From an uncultured Ruminococcus sp. (GTDB lineage: Bacteria; Bacillota; Clostridia; Lachnospirales; Lachnospiraceae), in assembly GCA_900541505.1 (NCBI GenBank), contig UQKK01000005.1:62001-126000 (forward strand): a stretch of 64,000 bases of DNA. The letters run 5' to 3'. Below are positions 1-8,582 of the stretch, piece after piece. Made by a program: the position numbers and the translations under genes. The notes beneath the pieces were generated by a model. That model was not told the DNA's origin. It worked only from the letters and a program-made list of their open reading frames with translations, and made no database searches. Within the stretch, counting starts at the first letter, position 1. Each line of letters starts with the position of its first letter.

Positions 1-2
1 GT

Positions 3-884
3 GTAGAAGGCTTGAGAGAAATTACAGGCGTTCCGAAGAGACCGTTCATTGTCAGCATGATTAAACCATGTACAGGCGCGACACCGGAGAACGCGGGAAA
101 ACTGATTCGTGAGCTGGCTATGGCAGGAATCGACTGGATTAAAGACGATGAGCTGTTCAGCGATACCGATTACTGTACCGTAAAGGCAAGAGCAAAGATT
201 GCGGCGGAAATCTTAAAAGATGTTTACGAGAAGACCGGAAAACGTGTACTCTACTCCCCGAACATCACAGACAGACCGGACAGGATGCTTGACAAAGCGA
301 AAATGTGTAAAGAGCTGGGAATCCCGGCATTGATGATTAACACACTGACAGTCGGCTGGCCGGCAATGCAGATGGTTGCAGAGAACGACGAAGTGGCACT
401 GCCAATCCTGGCACATCCGGCATTTGCGGGAGCAATGTACGAGTCCCACTATTCAGGAATCTCCAGCCACATGGTACTCGGAAAATTCATGCGTATGAGC
501 GGCGCGGATATCGTCATCTACCCATGCGCATACGGAAAAGTCAGCATCCAGAGAGAGCGTTACATCCGTATCGCACAGTCTCTGCTCACAGACTTCCGCG
601 GCATGAAGCGTACCTTCCCGGGACCGGCAGCGGGCGTATATCAGGGATTGATTCCGAATGTGGCAGAGGACCTTGGAATGGACTTCTCCATTTCCGCAGG
701 TGCTGCTATGCACGCACATCCAATGGGAGCGGCTGCAGGTGTAGAGAGCCTTATCAAAGCGGCAGACGCTACAGCAGAGGGTATTCCGCTTGAGGAAGCT
801 GCAAAAGACTGCGAATCTCTGAAAGTTGCACTGGACCTGTGGGGAATCGGCGTTCATCAGGACCTCTTTGACCTGAAGAAATAA
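3..884 (+). CDS. RuBisCO large-subunit-like protein (5' end outside window)
   Basis: The reading frame is already open at the window edge, so the N-terminal domain lies upstream and only the catalytic barrel is visible. Seen: an IKP lysine motif near the start, the metal-site motif IKDDE (carbamylated-Lys region of RuBisCO), a conserved His in AHPAFAG, a Lys in PCAYGK at the loop-6 position, and AHPMGAAAG as the phosphate-binding region. RuBisCO-like proteins of this branch include the 3-oxo-isoapionate-4-phosphate enzymes of apionate catabolism (known family roles), which do not fix CO2. Its place before phosphatases and a complete PTS supports a catabolic role on a phosphorylated sugar acid or polyol (inference). 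True photosynthetic-type activity is unlikely. Family assignment is confident; the substrate is unknown. Confidence 0.85.
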   Translation, partial: VEGLREITGVPKRPFIVSMIKPCTGATPENAGKLIRELAMAGIDWIKDDELFSDTDYCTVKARAKIAAEILKDVYEKTGKRVLYSPNITDRPDRMLDKAKMCKELGIPALMINTLTVGWPAMQMVAENDEVALPILAHPAFAGAMYESHYSGISSHMVLGKFMRMSGADIVIYPCAYGKVSIQRERYIRIAQSLLTDFRGMKRTFPGPAAGVYQGLIPNVAEDLGMDFSISAGAAMHAHPMGAAAGVESLIKAADATAEGIPLEEAAKDCESLKVALDLWGIGVHQDLFDLKK

Positions 885-954
885 TACAGAAAAGGGCGAA
901 GCACAGGAAGTTTGGAAAAAGTGTTGAAATAAAGTGAGAAGTGAAGCAAAAGCT

Positions 955-1866
955 ATGGAAAGAAGAACGGTGGATTTACATATGCACAGCGGACATTCCA
1001 GCGATGGGACATTTTCCGTGCATGAGCTCTTTGAGCAGGCGAAGGAAAACCACATGGAAGTCATCGTGATTGCGGACCATGACACTTATGAGGGCGTGAA
1101 AGAAGCAAAGGCGGAGGCGAAGCGCACCGGGATTTTGACAATCCCGGCGCTGGAGCTCTCCTGCATCGACGAGAGCCGCATGGTACACATTTTGGGATAT
1201 GGGATGGATACGGACGAAAAAAATGCCCTGTCTGAACTGACAGAGAAGATTCAGAAATCCCGTATCGATATCCTTCCTCAGATAAAGAAGAATCTGGAAG
1301 AAGAAGGGTTCTTCGTGGATATGGAGGAAGTGGAGAAGCTGGCATACCCCCATCCGCCGGTCATTACCAATTTTGCCAACGCGATTTTAAAGGATTCCCG
1401 CAATGCGGACAATCCGAAGCTGTCTGTATACAGACCCGGAGGGAGCAAATCAGACAGACCTTATATCCGTTTTATCAAAGATTATCTGGTGGCAGGGTGT
1501 AAATGCTACGTTCCCGAATTTATTGTGGACATCTATACGGGGATTCGCGCCATAAGGGAGGCAGGCGGTGTTCCGGTACTCGCCCATCCGGGGGAGTGGT
1601 TCACAGCCGATGATGAGCCGAAGATACCGCGTATGATGGAGAACGGTTTACAGGGGATTGAAGTATACACACCCTATCACACAGAAGAAAAAGAAAGATA
1701 TTTCCATCAGCTGGCAGTCACATACCGCCTCTTTGAGACGGCGGGCAGCGACTACCACGATGAAAAGAAGAAACCGGGACACCTGATGGGGATGATAAAG
1801 AAAGCGGACAGGGCGATGTTTGAGACGCTTAAGCAGATGGCGAAGGAGAACAAAGAGAGCCGGTGA
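955..1866 (+). CDS. PHP-domain phosphoesterase (TrpH/YciV-like)
   Basis: This is a polymerase-and-histidinol-phosphatase fold protein of about 303 residues. Seen: the HxH metal motif in DLHMHSGHSSDG at the N-terminus, ADHDT near residue 45, LAHPGEW near 215 and GSDYHDEKKKPGH near 265, the usual order of metal ligands. Characterised relatives (E. coli YciV/RNase AM) remove phosphates from 3',5'-bisphosphonucleotides or short RNAs. In this operon it could instead act on a phosphorylated sugar intermediate (inference). The ATG at 955 is favoured because the HxH motif follows at the usual distance. An in-frame GTG at 934 would add seven residues. Ribosome site weak, consistent with translation from the upstream gene. 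Confidence 0.8.
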   Translation: MERRTVDLHMHSGHSSDGTFSVHELFEQAKENHMEVIVIADHDTYEGVKEAKAEAKRTGILTIPALELSCIDESRMVHILGYGMDTDEKNALSELTEKIQKSRIDILPQIKKNLEEEGFFVDMEEVEKLAYPHPPVITNFANAILKDSRNADNPKLSVYRPGGSKSDRPYIRFIKDYLVAGCKCYVPEFIVDIYTGIRAIREAGGVPVLAHPGEWFTADDEPKIPRMMENGLQGIEVYTPYHTEEKERYFHQLAVTYRLFETAGSDYHDEKKKPGHLMGMIKKADRAMFETLKQMAKENKESR

Positions 1867-1900
1867 GACCGGCTGCTGGCGGGAAAGAACAGGAGGAGCC

Positions 1901-2689
1901 GTGAGATACAGATTACTGGCAGTGGATGTGGACGGCACACTTTTGGACGATGAACACCGTCTGTCAAAAGAGAACGAGCTGGCAATCCGCGAGGCGAAAG
2001 AAAACGGCGTGAAAGTCATCCTTTTCTCCGGGAGAGGGTATCCGGCGCTTGCCGGGATAATAGAGCGGCTGGAATTAAAGGACGCTGTGGCGACGGAAAA
2101 CGGGAGTTTGATTTTGGACTGTACGGGCAGCAGGCGTCTTCACGAGGAGATGATTTCCGTGCCGGACTGCCGCAGGATTTTAAGCTACTGCGGGGAGAAC
2201 GGATACCACCCGCTCATTTACCAGGACAACGAAGTGTATTCAAAACTTCAGAGCAAGTACCTGGAGATATTCGAGACATGCATGAAACAGAAGGTCATCT
2301 ACACGGACGACATTGAGGCGTGTTACCGGGACATCCCCCTGGGAAAGATTCTGGTGCTGGATGAGCCGGAGCGGATAAGCGCCATCAAAGAATGGATGGA
2401 GAGGACTTTTCAAAACCGGGTCAGCGCGGAACTGGCATACGATTTTTCTTTGGAAATCGGGGGCAGCGACAAGGGAAGAGCACTTGAGTGGATAGCCGGA
2501 CATTATGGAATTCGACCGGAGGAAATCATGGCGGTCGGCGACGGGGAAAATGACAAGAACATGCTGAAATTTGCCGGACTCGGAGTTGCCATGGGAAGCG
2601 CCATGGAAAATGTAAAAAACTGTGCGGACAAAGTGACACGCTCCAACAACGAGAGCGGAGTGGCATATGCAATCCGGACATGGATGTAG
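1901..2689 (+). CDS. HAD-superfamily Cof-type phosphatase
   Basis: A 262-residue Cof/IIB haloacid-dehalogenase hydrolase. Seen: motif I DVDGTLLDD at residues 8-16 (nucleophile and acid/base Asp), motif II Ser in FSGRG, a Lys in GGSDKGRAL, and motif IV GDGENDKNML near residue 205. These enzymes dephosphorylate sugar phosphates or similar small metabolites with Mg2+; specificity cannot be read from sequence. The GTG at 1901 is chosen because AGGAGG lies at 1891-1896 and DVDGT then starts at the usual position. Longer in-frame starts would overlap the PHP gene. It sits between the PHP gene and ptsI, in the same operon, so it probably handles a phosphorylated intermediate made after PTS uptake. 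Confidence 0.85.
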   Translation: MRYRLLAVDVDGTLLDDEHRLSKENELAIREAKENGVKVILFSGRGYPALAGIIERLELKDAVATENGSLILDCTGSRRLHEEMISVPDCRRILSYCGENGYHPLIYQDNEVYSKLQSKYLEIFETCMKQKVIYTDDIEACYRDIPLGKILVLDEPERISAIKEWMERTFQNRVSAELAYDFSLEIGGSDKGRALEWIAGHYGIRPEEIMAVGDGENDKNMLKFAGLGVAMGSAMENVKNCADKVTRSNNESGVAYAIRTWM

Positions 2690-2741
2690 AAGCACAGAAT
2701 CTGTCCAAAAGAGACAGAGCTTAAAAGCAGGAGGTGGTGAA

Positions 2742-4454
2742 ATGATTTACGAGGGAACACCAGTTTCCGAAGGTGCTGCGATAGGCAGTGTTTTCCAGTA
2801 CAGTCCAAGTACGCTGGAAGTGACAGAGAAGCTTATCGAAGCGGAGAAAATTGAAGAAAATATCCTCGCTTATCAGGAAGTGGTAAAAAAAGCGGAGGCA
2901 GAACTTACTTCCCTGATAGAAGATATGGATTTGGAGGAGGAGCAGAAGAAAATCTTCCAGGCACATATCGATATCGTACAGGATGAGGAGATGAGCCAGG
3001 AGATAGAAGATGAAATCCGGGACAATCTGCTCTCACCGGAATGTGCGGTGCAGACAGTCTATGACCGCTACATCGAGATTATCTCCAAGGCGAAGGATGC
3101 GCTGATACGGGAACGCGCCGCGGATTTAAAGGATGTATGCTTACGAATTATCCGGCTGTGGTTCGGGGTAGAAGAAAATTCCCTGGCATCCCTGACAAGC
3201 GATGTCATTGTCGTGGCGCATGATTTGCTCCCGTCCGATACAGCGGCGATGAAAAAGGAACACGTGCTCGCAATCGTAACAGAGATTGGGAGCTATACAT
3301 CGCATATGGCGATTCTTGCGAGGAATTATGGGATACCGGCAGTTTTGGGAGTGCCGGATATTCTTGTAAATACAGAAAACGGACAGCAGATAGCCGTGGA
3401 TGCCCATGCGGGCAAGGTCATTACGAACCTGACAAAGGACCAGGAGAAGCAGTACCAGGTGATGCGCGACGAGTATCTGAAGAAGATAAGCGATATGAAG
3501 CAGTATCTGGCAGTAGAGCCTGTGACTCTGGACGGCACGAAAATTGATGTCTGCTTAAATATCGGCTCTGCCGATAAAAATGAACTGGAACTGGAGCAGT
3601 ACACAGACGGAGTGGGGCTGTTCCGCACGGAATTTCTCTATATGAGCAAGCAGAAGCTCCCCACAGAGGAAGAGCAGTTCCAGGTATACAAAAAGATAGC
3701 GGAAGTATACGGGGAGAGACCGGTTGTCATCCGTACGCTGGATATCGGCGGGGATAAAAAACTGGATTATCTCGAACTGCCGCAGGAGGATAACCCGTTT
3801 TTGGGACTTCGCGCGTTAAGGCTCTGTTTTGAGATGAAGCCCATCTTCAAGACCCAGCTTAGAGCCATCTTAAGGGCAGGATGCTACGGGAATATCTGGA
3901 TTATGTTCCCCATGGTGGGAAGCATCGGAGATATCCGTTTTGCCAAACAGATTGTGAGCGAGGTGAAAGAAGAACTGGAAGCGGACGGCATTCCCTACGG
4001 GAAAGACGTGAAAGTGGGAATCATGGTGGAGATTCCGTCCATCGCGCTGATGGCGGATATCGCGGCTTCCGAAGTGGACTTCGCGAGCATCGGCACCAAC
4101 GACCTCTGCCAGTACCTGATGGCGGTAGACCGCTTAAATCCCAGCGTTGCGAAATACTACCAGAGCTTCCATCCGGCAATGTTCAGGCTGATACGCCAGA
4201 TTGTGGAGGAATTTACAAAACAAGGCAAACCGGTCAGCGTGTGCGGTGAGATGGGTGGAAATCCACAGGCTGTGGCGCTCCTTGCCGGACTGGGAATCCG
4301 TAAATTCAGCATGAACGCCTCTTCTGTGGCGGCAGTGAAAAAAATGATTTCCCAGCTCAATATCTGTAAGGCGCAGAGGATGTCCAGAACGGTTCTGGAA
4401 TTGTCCACAGCAGTGCAGGTGGAAAACTATTTAAACAGCGAGCTTCCGCAGTAA
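2742..4454 (+). CDS. ptsI: PTS enzyme I (phosphoenolpyruvate-protein phosphotransferase)
   Basis: Cytoplasmic enzyme that takes phosphate from PEP and passes it to HPr. The 570-residue length is normal. Seen: the N-terminal swivelling domain with phospho-His in GSYTSHMAILARN near residue 190, then the PEP-binding barrel with RTEFLYM, RTLDIGGDKKL, GTNDLCQYLMAVDR and the catalytic Cys in VSVCGEMGG near residue 500. All key residues are present, so it should be active. The start has GGAGGTGG 6-7 bases upstream. Directly followed by HPr and IIA/IIB/IIC genes, so this operon carries its own complete phosphorelay. Whether it is the only enzyme I of the genome cannot be judged here. Confidence 0.95.
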   Translation: MIYEGTPVSEGAAIGSVFQYSPSTLEVTEKLIEAEKIEENILAYQEVVKKAEAELTSLIEDMDLEEEQKKIFQAHIDIVQDEEMSQEIEDEIRDNLLSPECAVQTVYDRYIEIISKAKDALIRERAADLKDVCLRIIRLWFGVEENSLASLTSDVIVVAHDLLPSDTAAMKKEHVLAIVTEIGSYTSHMAILARNYGIPAVLGVPDILVNTENGQQIAVDAHAGKVITNLTKDQEKQYQVMRDEYLKKISDMKQYLAVEPVTLDGTKIDVCLNIGSADKNELELEQYTDGVGLFRTEFLYMSKQKLPTEEEQFQVYKKIAEVYGERPVVIRTLDIGGDKKLDYLELPQEDNPFLGLRALRLCFEMKPIFKTQLRAILRAGCYGNIWIMFPMVGSIGDIRFAKQIVSEVKEELEADGIPYGKDVKVGIMVEIPSIALMADIAASEVDFASIGTNDLCQYLMAVDRLNPSVAKYYQSFHPAMFRLIRQIVEEFTKQGKPVSVCGEMGGNPQAVALLAGLGIRKFSMNASSVAAVKKMISQLNICKAQRMSRTVLELSTAVQVENYLNSELPQ

Positions 4455-4477
4455 TGTAAAAAAGGAGAGAATGAGCC

Positions 4478-4756
4478 ATGTACGCAAAACAAGTAATGAT
4501 AGAGAACGAGACCGGGCTGCATGCCCGCCCGGCTTCCGATTTTGTAAATTTAGCAAAGAACTATAACAGTAAGATTTTCATCCAGAATATGGATGAGGAG
4601 GACAGCAGCAAGGCGAACGCCAAATCCATCGTTATGCTGATTGCCCAGGGGCTGTGCAAAGGCACCACCGTGGAAATCAGCGCGGAGGGTGATGATGAAG
4701 AGCAGGCAGTGGAAGACCTGGTTGCCCTCATCAAGACAAAATTCGGCGAAGAGTAA
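4478..4756 (+). CDS. ptsH: HPr phosphocarrier protein
   Basis: Small cytoplasmic phosphocarrier of 92 residues. The phosphorylatable His15 is in GLHARPAS, so this is a transferring HPr and not a Crh-type protein. The regulatory serine motif KSI is present but at residue 50 rather than 46 because the acidic stretch DEEDSSKAN lengthens the preceding loop by about four residues. Regulation by HPr kinase is therefore possible but the site is atypical. ATG 4478 is preferred over the ATG at 4471 because it matches the family N-terminus and has AAAGGAGA upstream. Lies 23 bases after ptsI and 12 bases before the IIA gene. Confidence 0.93.
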   Translation: MYAKQVMIENETGLHARPASDFVNLAKNYNSKIFIQNMDEEDSSKANAKSIVMLIAQGLCKGTTVEISAEGDDEEQAVEDLVALIKTKFGEE

Positions 4757-4768
4757 AAGGAGGGGCAC

Positions 4769-5248
4769 ATGGAAGCGATAGGTTTATATACAAATCAGAC
4801 AATGATACTGACAGGTGCCGAGGCGAAAGACGCGGAAGAAGTTATCCGCCTGCTTGCCGGAAAAGCCATGGACAACGGCTGTATCAACGAAGAATTTATC
4901 ACAGCAGTTTTGGCGAGAGAGAAAGAGTATCCCACAGGGCTTCCCACAGCGGTGCCGATTGCGATTCCGCATATCCATGACGGATGCCTTCGCTCCTTTT
5001 TCTCCATGGCAGTCTTAAAAGAGCCGGTTTCCTTCCAGTGTATGGGGGACCCGGACGAGACGGTGGAGGCTCCGCTGGTATTTTTATTCGGAATCACGGA
5101 CCCCAGCTATCAGACAGCAGTACTCAAAAAGTTCAGTACCCTCTTCCAGGATGAGGACACGTTAAAGGATTTGACAGCTTCCGAAGAACCGGAAGAACTG
5201 ATGAACAAGATGAAGGATTTGCTGGATGAGTATCTTGTGACAGATTAA
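4769..5248 (+). CDS. PTS IIA component, fructose/galactitol type
   Basis: Soluble 159-residue IIA protein of the PTS_EIIA_2 fold that accepts phosphate from HPr and passes it to IIB. Seen: the active-site histidine in AIPHIHD at about residue 68, with the typical TGLPTAVPIAIPH lead-in. The length is that of a single-domain galactitol-type IIA. AAGGAGG lies just before ATG 4769. Its neighbours are HPr and a galactitol-type IIB and IIC, so the IIA/IIB/IIC set is split into three genes as in gat operons. The transported substrate is not determined by this subunit. Confidence 0.9.
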   Translation: MEAIGLYTNQTMILTGAEAKDAEEVIRLLAGKAMDNGCINEEFITAVLAREKEYPTGLPTAVPIAIPHIHDGCLRSFFSMAVLKEPVSFQCMGDPDETVEAPLVFLFGITDPSYQTAVLKKFSTLFQDEDTLKDLTASEEPEELMNKMKDLLDEYLVTD

Positions 5249-5290
5249 TACAAAAGAATAAAATCATAGAATCTAGGAGGATTTGCAATT

Positions 5291-5593
5291 ATGAAAGCAA
5301 AAATCAATATGGCTGTAGCATGCGGCGGAGGTATTTTCACAACAACAGTAGTAACAGACAAAATCAAAGAAATACTGAAAAAAGAAAAAATCCCATTTAA
5401 TATTGACCCTCACAAGATTACAGAAGTTCCGAATCTGGAAGGGTATGATTTGATTGTTGTAACCGGTAAGACCAACGCGCAGAACAAAGCAGGCGCTCCG
5501 GTTATGCTGGGACTGCCGCTGTTCACAGGCGTAGGAGCAGACAAATTTACAGAAGAGCTGCTGGCGGAAGTAAAACGCATCATGGCGGAATAG
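5291..5593 (+). CDS. PTS IIB component, galactitol type
   Basis: Cytoplasmic 100-residue IIB protein. The phosphocysteine is Cys11 in the N-terminal P-loop-like motif ACGGGIFTT, characteristic of the galactitol/lactose IIB fold. It receives phosphate from IIA and phosphorylates the substrate bound by IIC. An AGGAGG site precedes ATG 5291. The 42-base gap to the IIA gene and 44-base gap to the IIC gene contain no terminator, so co-transcription is expected. In annotated genomes such genes are labelled GatB, but the real substrate may be another pentitol, hexitol or sugar acid, given the RuBisCO-like enzyme in the same operon. Confidence 0.9.
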   Translation: MKAKINMAVACGGGIFTTTVVTDKIKEILKKEKIPFNIDPHKITEVPNLEGYDLIVVTGKTNAQNKAGAPVMLGLPLFTGVGADKFTEELLAEVKRIMAE

Positions 5594-5637
5594 GTACAAA
5601 ACAGGAAGAGAGATGAGATAAAGGAGGTAACTATCAT

Positions 5638-7095
5638 ATGCAAATATTAATAGACATAGGTAATGCGGTCAATAACGTGATGGGTATTTTCGGCAGTACC
5701 ATCATTGTGCCGATTGTCATTTTTATCATCAGTATGTGTATGAGAGTCGGAGTGAAGAAGTCCTTCCAGGGCGCTATCTACATGGCGGTCGGACTGACAC
5801 TCTTCAACGCTGTCTTAGGAGTCCTGATGACAGCAATCACACCGTATGTAACTGCAATGGCGGATAATGTAGGTATTTCACTGCCATACATCGATATCGG
5901 ATGGCAGGGAGCATCTGTAGTCGTTTATTCTAATACACTGGGATACATTTACCTGGTATTGGGACTTGGCTTAAACCTGCTCCTGTTCGGTCTGAAACTG
6001 GTGGATACCTTCCAGCCGACTGATATCTGGAACTATTATCAGTTCGTATTCTGGGCAGTTATCGTGCAGTTTACAACAGGCAGCTTCGCGCTGGGCGTTG
6101 CGGCAGCGGTAATGTGCAACCTGGTTGTACTGCTGATTGCGGACATCATCGCGCCGTCTCTGCAGGAATTTAACGGATATGACAACCTGACACTGACCAG
6201 TGTTCCCTCCGGCGGAGCACCGTTTGCCATGATTGTCAGATGGATTATTGTAAAATTGAAAATCAAGACAAAACCCGTCAGTGCGGAGACACTGCAGAAC
6301 CGCTTCGGTTTCTGGGGCGAGCCGCTTATCATCGGTCTGATTGTAGGTATCCTTATCACAATCTTAGGTTCTACGACAAACTTAGGTGAGGCGTCTGCCT
6401 GGGCGGGAATCCTCACAACCGCTATCACCATCGCGGGTGTTATGGTTATTTATCCGTCCGTATCCGGTCTGTTCGTGAAAGGTCTGATTCCGCTCAGCCA
6501 GTCCATGCAGGCACGGGCGCAGTCAGGTAAGTCCAACCGGAAATTCTTCCACGTTGCCATGGACCCGGCAGTTTTCTTCGGAAACGGAGACAACATGGCG
6601 GCAGCGTTGATTTTGATACCGATTGTGTTCTTTACATCCCTTATCATCCCGGGAAATGAAATCCTCATGCTGGCGGATATTCCGGCGATGGCGTTTATGA
6701 CCGCAGGACTGATTTGTGTCTTCAGAGGCGACATTCTGTTGACTATCATATCAGGTACAATCTGGTTCAACATCGCGAATATCTTGAACTCCGATGTATG
6801 TGCGGCGTTTACAAAGGCGGCGGAGTCTGCGGGCGTATCTTCCCAGATGGAATCTGTTGCCAACGCATTTGCACAGGGTCTGGGAATCGCTTCCTGGACA
6901 GTTGGTACCAACCCGGTACTGTATCTTGTATACAAAGCATTCTCCTCAGAGGGAATCGTGCGTATCATCGGTATCGTTGTAGTAATCGCTGTATGGCTTC
7001 TTATTTATCTTTCCTTCAGAAAGAATAAGAAGAAATGGTGGATTGCGGCAGGCGCAAGCGAAGAGTATCTCTTAGAGAGAGGATATATTGAGTAA
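5638..7095 (+). CDS. PTS IIC permease, galactitol type
   Basis: Integral-membrane sugar-translocating subunit of 485 residues with about ten or more hydrophobic segments. Seen: PTDIWNYYQFVFWAV and FFGNGDNMAAALIL, segments recognisable in the GatC family, and the cytoplasmic C-terminus SFRKNKKKWW. It transports and, with IIB, phosphorylates an alditol-like substrate. AAGGAGG lies upstream of ATG 5638. It is the last gene of the operon; a strong intrinsic terminator starts 13 bases after the stop. The family is clear. Galactitol itself is not implied, since a tagatose-phosphate aldolase or galactitol-phosphate dehydrogenase is absent from the visible part of the operon. Confidence 0.9.
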   Translation: MQILIDIGNAVNNVMGIFGSTIIVPIVIFIISMCMRVGVKKSFQGAIYMAVGLTLFNAVLGVLMTAITPYVTAMADNVGISLPYIDIGWQGASVVVYSNTLGYIYLVLGLGLNLLLFGLKLVDTFQPTDIWNYYQFVFWAVIVQFTTGSFALGVAAAVMCNLVVLLIADIIAPSLQEFNGYDNLTLTSVPSGGAPFAMIVRWIIVKLKIKTKPVSAETLQNRFGFWGEPLIIGLIVGILITILGSTTNLGEASAWAGILTTAITIAGVMVIYPSVSGLFVKGLIPLSQSMQARAQSGKSNRKFFHVAMDPAVFFGNGDNMAAALILIPIVFFTSLIIPGNEILMLADIPAMAFMTAGLICVFRGDILLTIISGTIWFNIANILNSDVCAAFTKAAESAGVSSQMESVANAFAQGLGIASWTVGTNPVLYLVYKAFSSEGIVRIIGIVVVIAVWLLIYLSFRKNKKKWWIAAGASEEYLLERGYIE

Positions 7096-7107
7096 CAGCA
7101 AAGTCAG

Positions 7108-7141
7108 GCAGAAGGCGCGGGGCGCCTTCTGCTTCCTTTTT
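7108..7141 (+). terminator. Intrinsic terminator of the PTS operon
   Basis: A perfect 11-bp stem (7108-7118 with 7122-7132, arm GCAGAAGGCGC) with a three-base loop is followed by TTCCTTTTT. It separates the PTS operon from the regulator gene. Confidence 0.92.
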
Positions 7142-7146
7142 AGGTA

Positions 7147-7175
7147 TTGGCTTTGGACAGAGGAAATGTTATAAT
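7147..7175 (+). promoter_or_regulatory. Sigma-A promoter of the CdaR-family gene
   Basis: A -35 box TTGGCT (7147-7152), a 17-base spacer and a perfect -10 box TATAAT (7170-7175) lie directly behind the operon terminator and about 60 bases before the regulator start. The regulator is therefore likely transcribed separately. Confidence 0.75.
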
Positions 7176-7237
7176 AAGCGTCAGCGCACTTTAGAACGGG
7201 CGCTGGGGCGAAGGACAGGTTAAAGGTGGTGTGAATC

Positions 7238-8314
7238 TTGGCGGACAGATTCTTTCAGGGGTACGTTTATCAGCTACAGAACAGTATTCCGAGAACGTTT
7301 GGGGTAATTGACAGCAAAGAGATAATTTCATGCAGCAACCAGGAGTTGATAGGGCAGCGCAATACATTCAACCTGATGTCGCGGGCGAAGGAGGAGCAGG
7401 AGTGCTTCACTGTGGGGAAGAATACATACCGGACGTTCTATGAGAACAGTCTGGTAAAATTCGCGGTCTTTGTGGAAGGGGCGGATAAGGAGGCGAAGGA
7501 TTACGCGACCATCCTGTCTGTCTGTTTCACGGGGATGAAGGCGTATTTTGAAGAGAAATACAACAGACATCTTTTCTATAAAAATCTTTTCCTGGAGAAC
7601 ATCATTTCCGAGGACGTCAATGTCCGGGCAAATATGCTGAAGATATCCCTGGTTAAGCCGAGGGCGGTCTTCCTTCTCAGGTTCCCTCAGATTGGCGCCC
7701 AGTGGGAATTGGCGGGGCTTCTGCAGTCCATGGAAAATCCGGGGAAATATGAGATATTCCCCATGACGGAGACGGATGCCATTGTCATTGCGGAGGTGAG
7801 GTCCAATACTTCCCGCGGGGATTTGGAAGCCATGGGCGAACATTTCCAGAAAAAGGCGGAGGAGATATTCGGCTCACTGCCGGCGGTGGGAATCGGCAGC
7901 ATTGTGACGGATATCCGCCAGCTCAAGGAGTCCTATAAAGAATCTCTCTACGTGCTGGCGCTTCTGTATCTGTTCGATGAGGGGAAAACGGTCATCTGCT
8001 ATAACCACCTGGGTATCAACCGTCTGATTTACCAGCTCCCCCTGCCTTTATGCGAGCGGTATTTGAATGAAGTATTTATAAAAGGAAGCTTTGAGTCCTT
8101 TGAGGAGGAGACTCTGGAGACGGTGAAGTGCTTTTTCTCCAATGATTTGAATGTATCGGAGACAGCGCGCCAATTGTTTATTCACAGAAATACGCTGATG
8201 TACCGTCTGGAGAAAGTAAAAAAGCTGACTGGATTGGATGTGCGGGTCTTTGACCAGGCAATCATTTTCAAACTGGCGATGGTGATTTACCGTCATATGA
8301 AATATAAAGAATGA
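7238..8314 (+). CDS. CdaR/PucR-family transcriptional regulator
   Basis: DNA-binding regulator of 358 residues. The C-terminal helix-turn-helix is the PucR/HTH_30 type: LNVSETARQLFIHRNTLMYRLEKV near residues 305-328, followed by LTGLDVRVFDQAIIFKLAM. The middle region resembles the GGDEF-like domain of CdaR proteins and the N-terminal ~120 residues are the likely ligand-sensing part. In E. coli CdaR responds to sugar diacids (known). Start is TTG 7238 with AAAGGTGG upstream; no better ATG lies near. It has its own promoter behind the PTS operon and is the obvious candidate to control it (inference), which fits a sugar-acid-like inducer. Confidence 0.82.
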   Translation: MADRFFQGYVYQLQNSIPRTFGVIDSKEIISCSNQELIGQRNTFNLMSRAKEEQECFTVGKNTYRTFYENSLVKFAVFVEGADKEAKDYATILSVCFTGMKAYFEEKYNRHLFYKNLFLENIISEDVNVRANMLKISLVKPRAVFLLRFPQIGAQWELAGLLQSMENPGKYEIFPMTETDAIVIAEVRSNTSRGDLEAMGEHFQKKAEEIFGSLPAVGIGSIVTDIRQLKESYKESLYVLALLYLFDEGKTVICYNHLGINRLIYQLPLPLCERYLNEVFIKGSFESFEEETLETVKCFFSNDLNVSETARQLFIHRNTLMYRLEKVKKLTGLDVRVFDQAIIFKLAMVIYRHMKYKE

Positions 8315-8404
8315 TAGGCGTAGATTGCGGCGCGCATCGCGGCGGAAGATGTGAGCTGCGCGGGCGCGAAAAAAGCAGAAAATAAAAGATAGGATAGTAT
8401 GCGG

Positions 8405-8436
8405 CAGCAGGAAGAGTTTTCCTGCTGTTGTTTTTA
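8405..8436 (+). terminator. Intrinsic terminator after the CdaR-family gene
   Basis: A 9-bp perfect stem (CAGCAGGAA with TTCCTGCTG, 8405-8413 and 8419-8427) is followed by TTGTTTTTATTT. The next ~70 bases hold a second weaker hairpin, about 8441-8461, without a clear U-tract. Confidence 0.85.
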
Positions 8437-8496
8437 TTTAATAGGAAACTTCGTTCCCTATAAAATAAAAAGCCCTCCGGGCGGGGCGCAAAATGC

Positions 8497-8525
8497 TTTA
8501 CAGAACGGGATGAATGTGGTAAACT
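8497..8525 (+). promoter_or_regulatory. Possible promoter of ade
   Basis: TTTACA (8497-8502), a 17-base spacer and TAAACT (8520-8525) precede the adenine deaminase gene. The -10 matches consensus at four of six positions. No purine-riboswitch pattern was seen in 8315-8582. Confidence 0.4.
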
Positions 8526-8582
8526 TATGATAAAATAATAAAAAGTTTAGTAAATAAATGGTAAAAGAATGGAGGGTATGTG

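Noticed and set aside
453..1085. Minus-strand open frame opposite the RuBisCO-like and PHP genes
   Set aside because: It spans two recognised plus-strand genes and the translation shows no family features.
8315..8582. Purine riboswitch upstream of adenine deaminase
   Set aside because: No three-way-junction pattern or conserved loop words were found; only a terminator and a weak promoter are seen.
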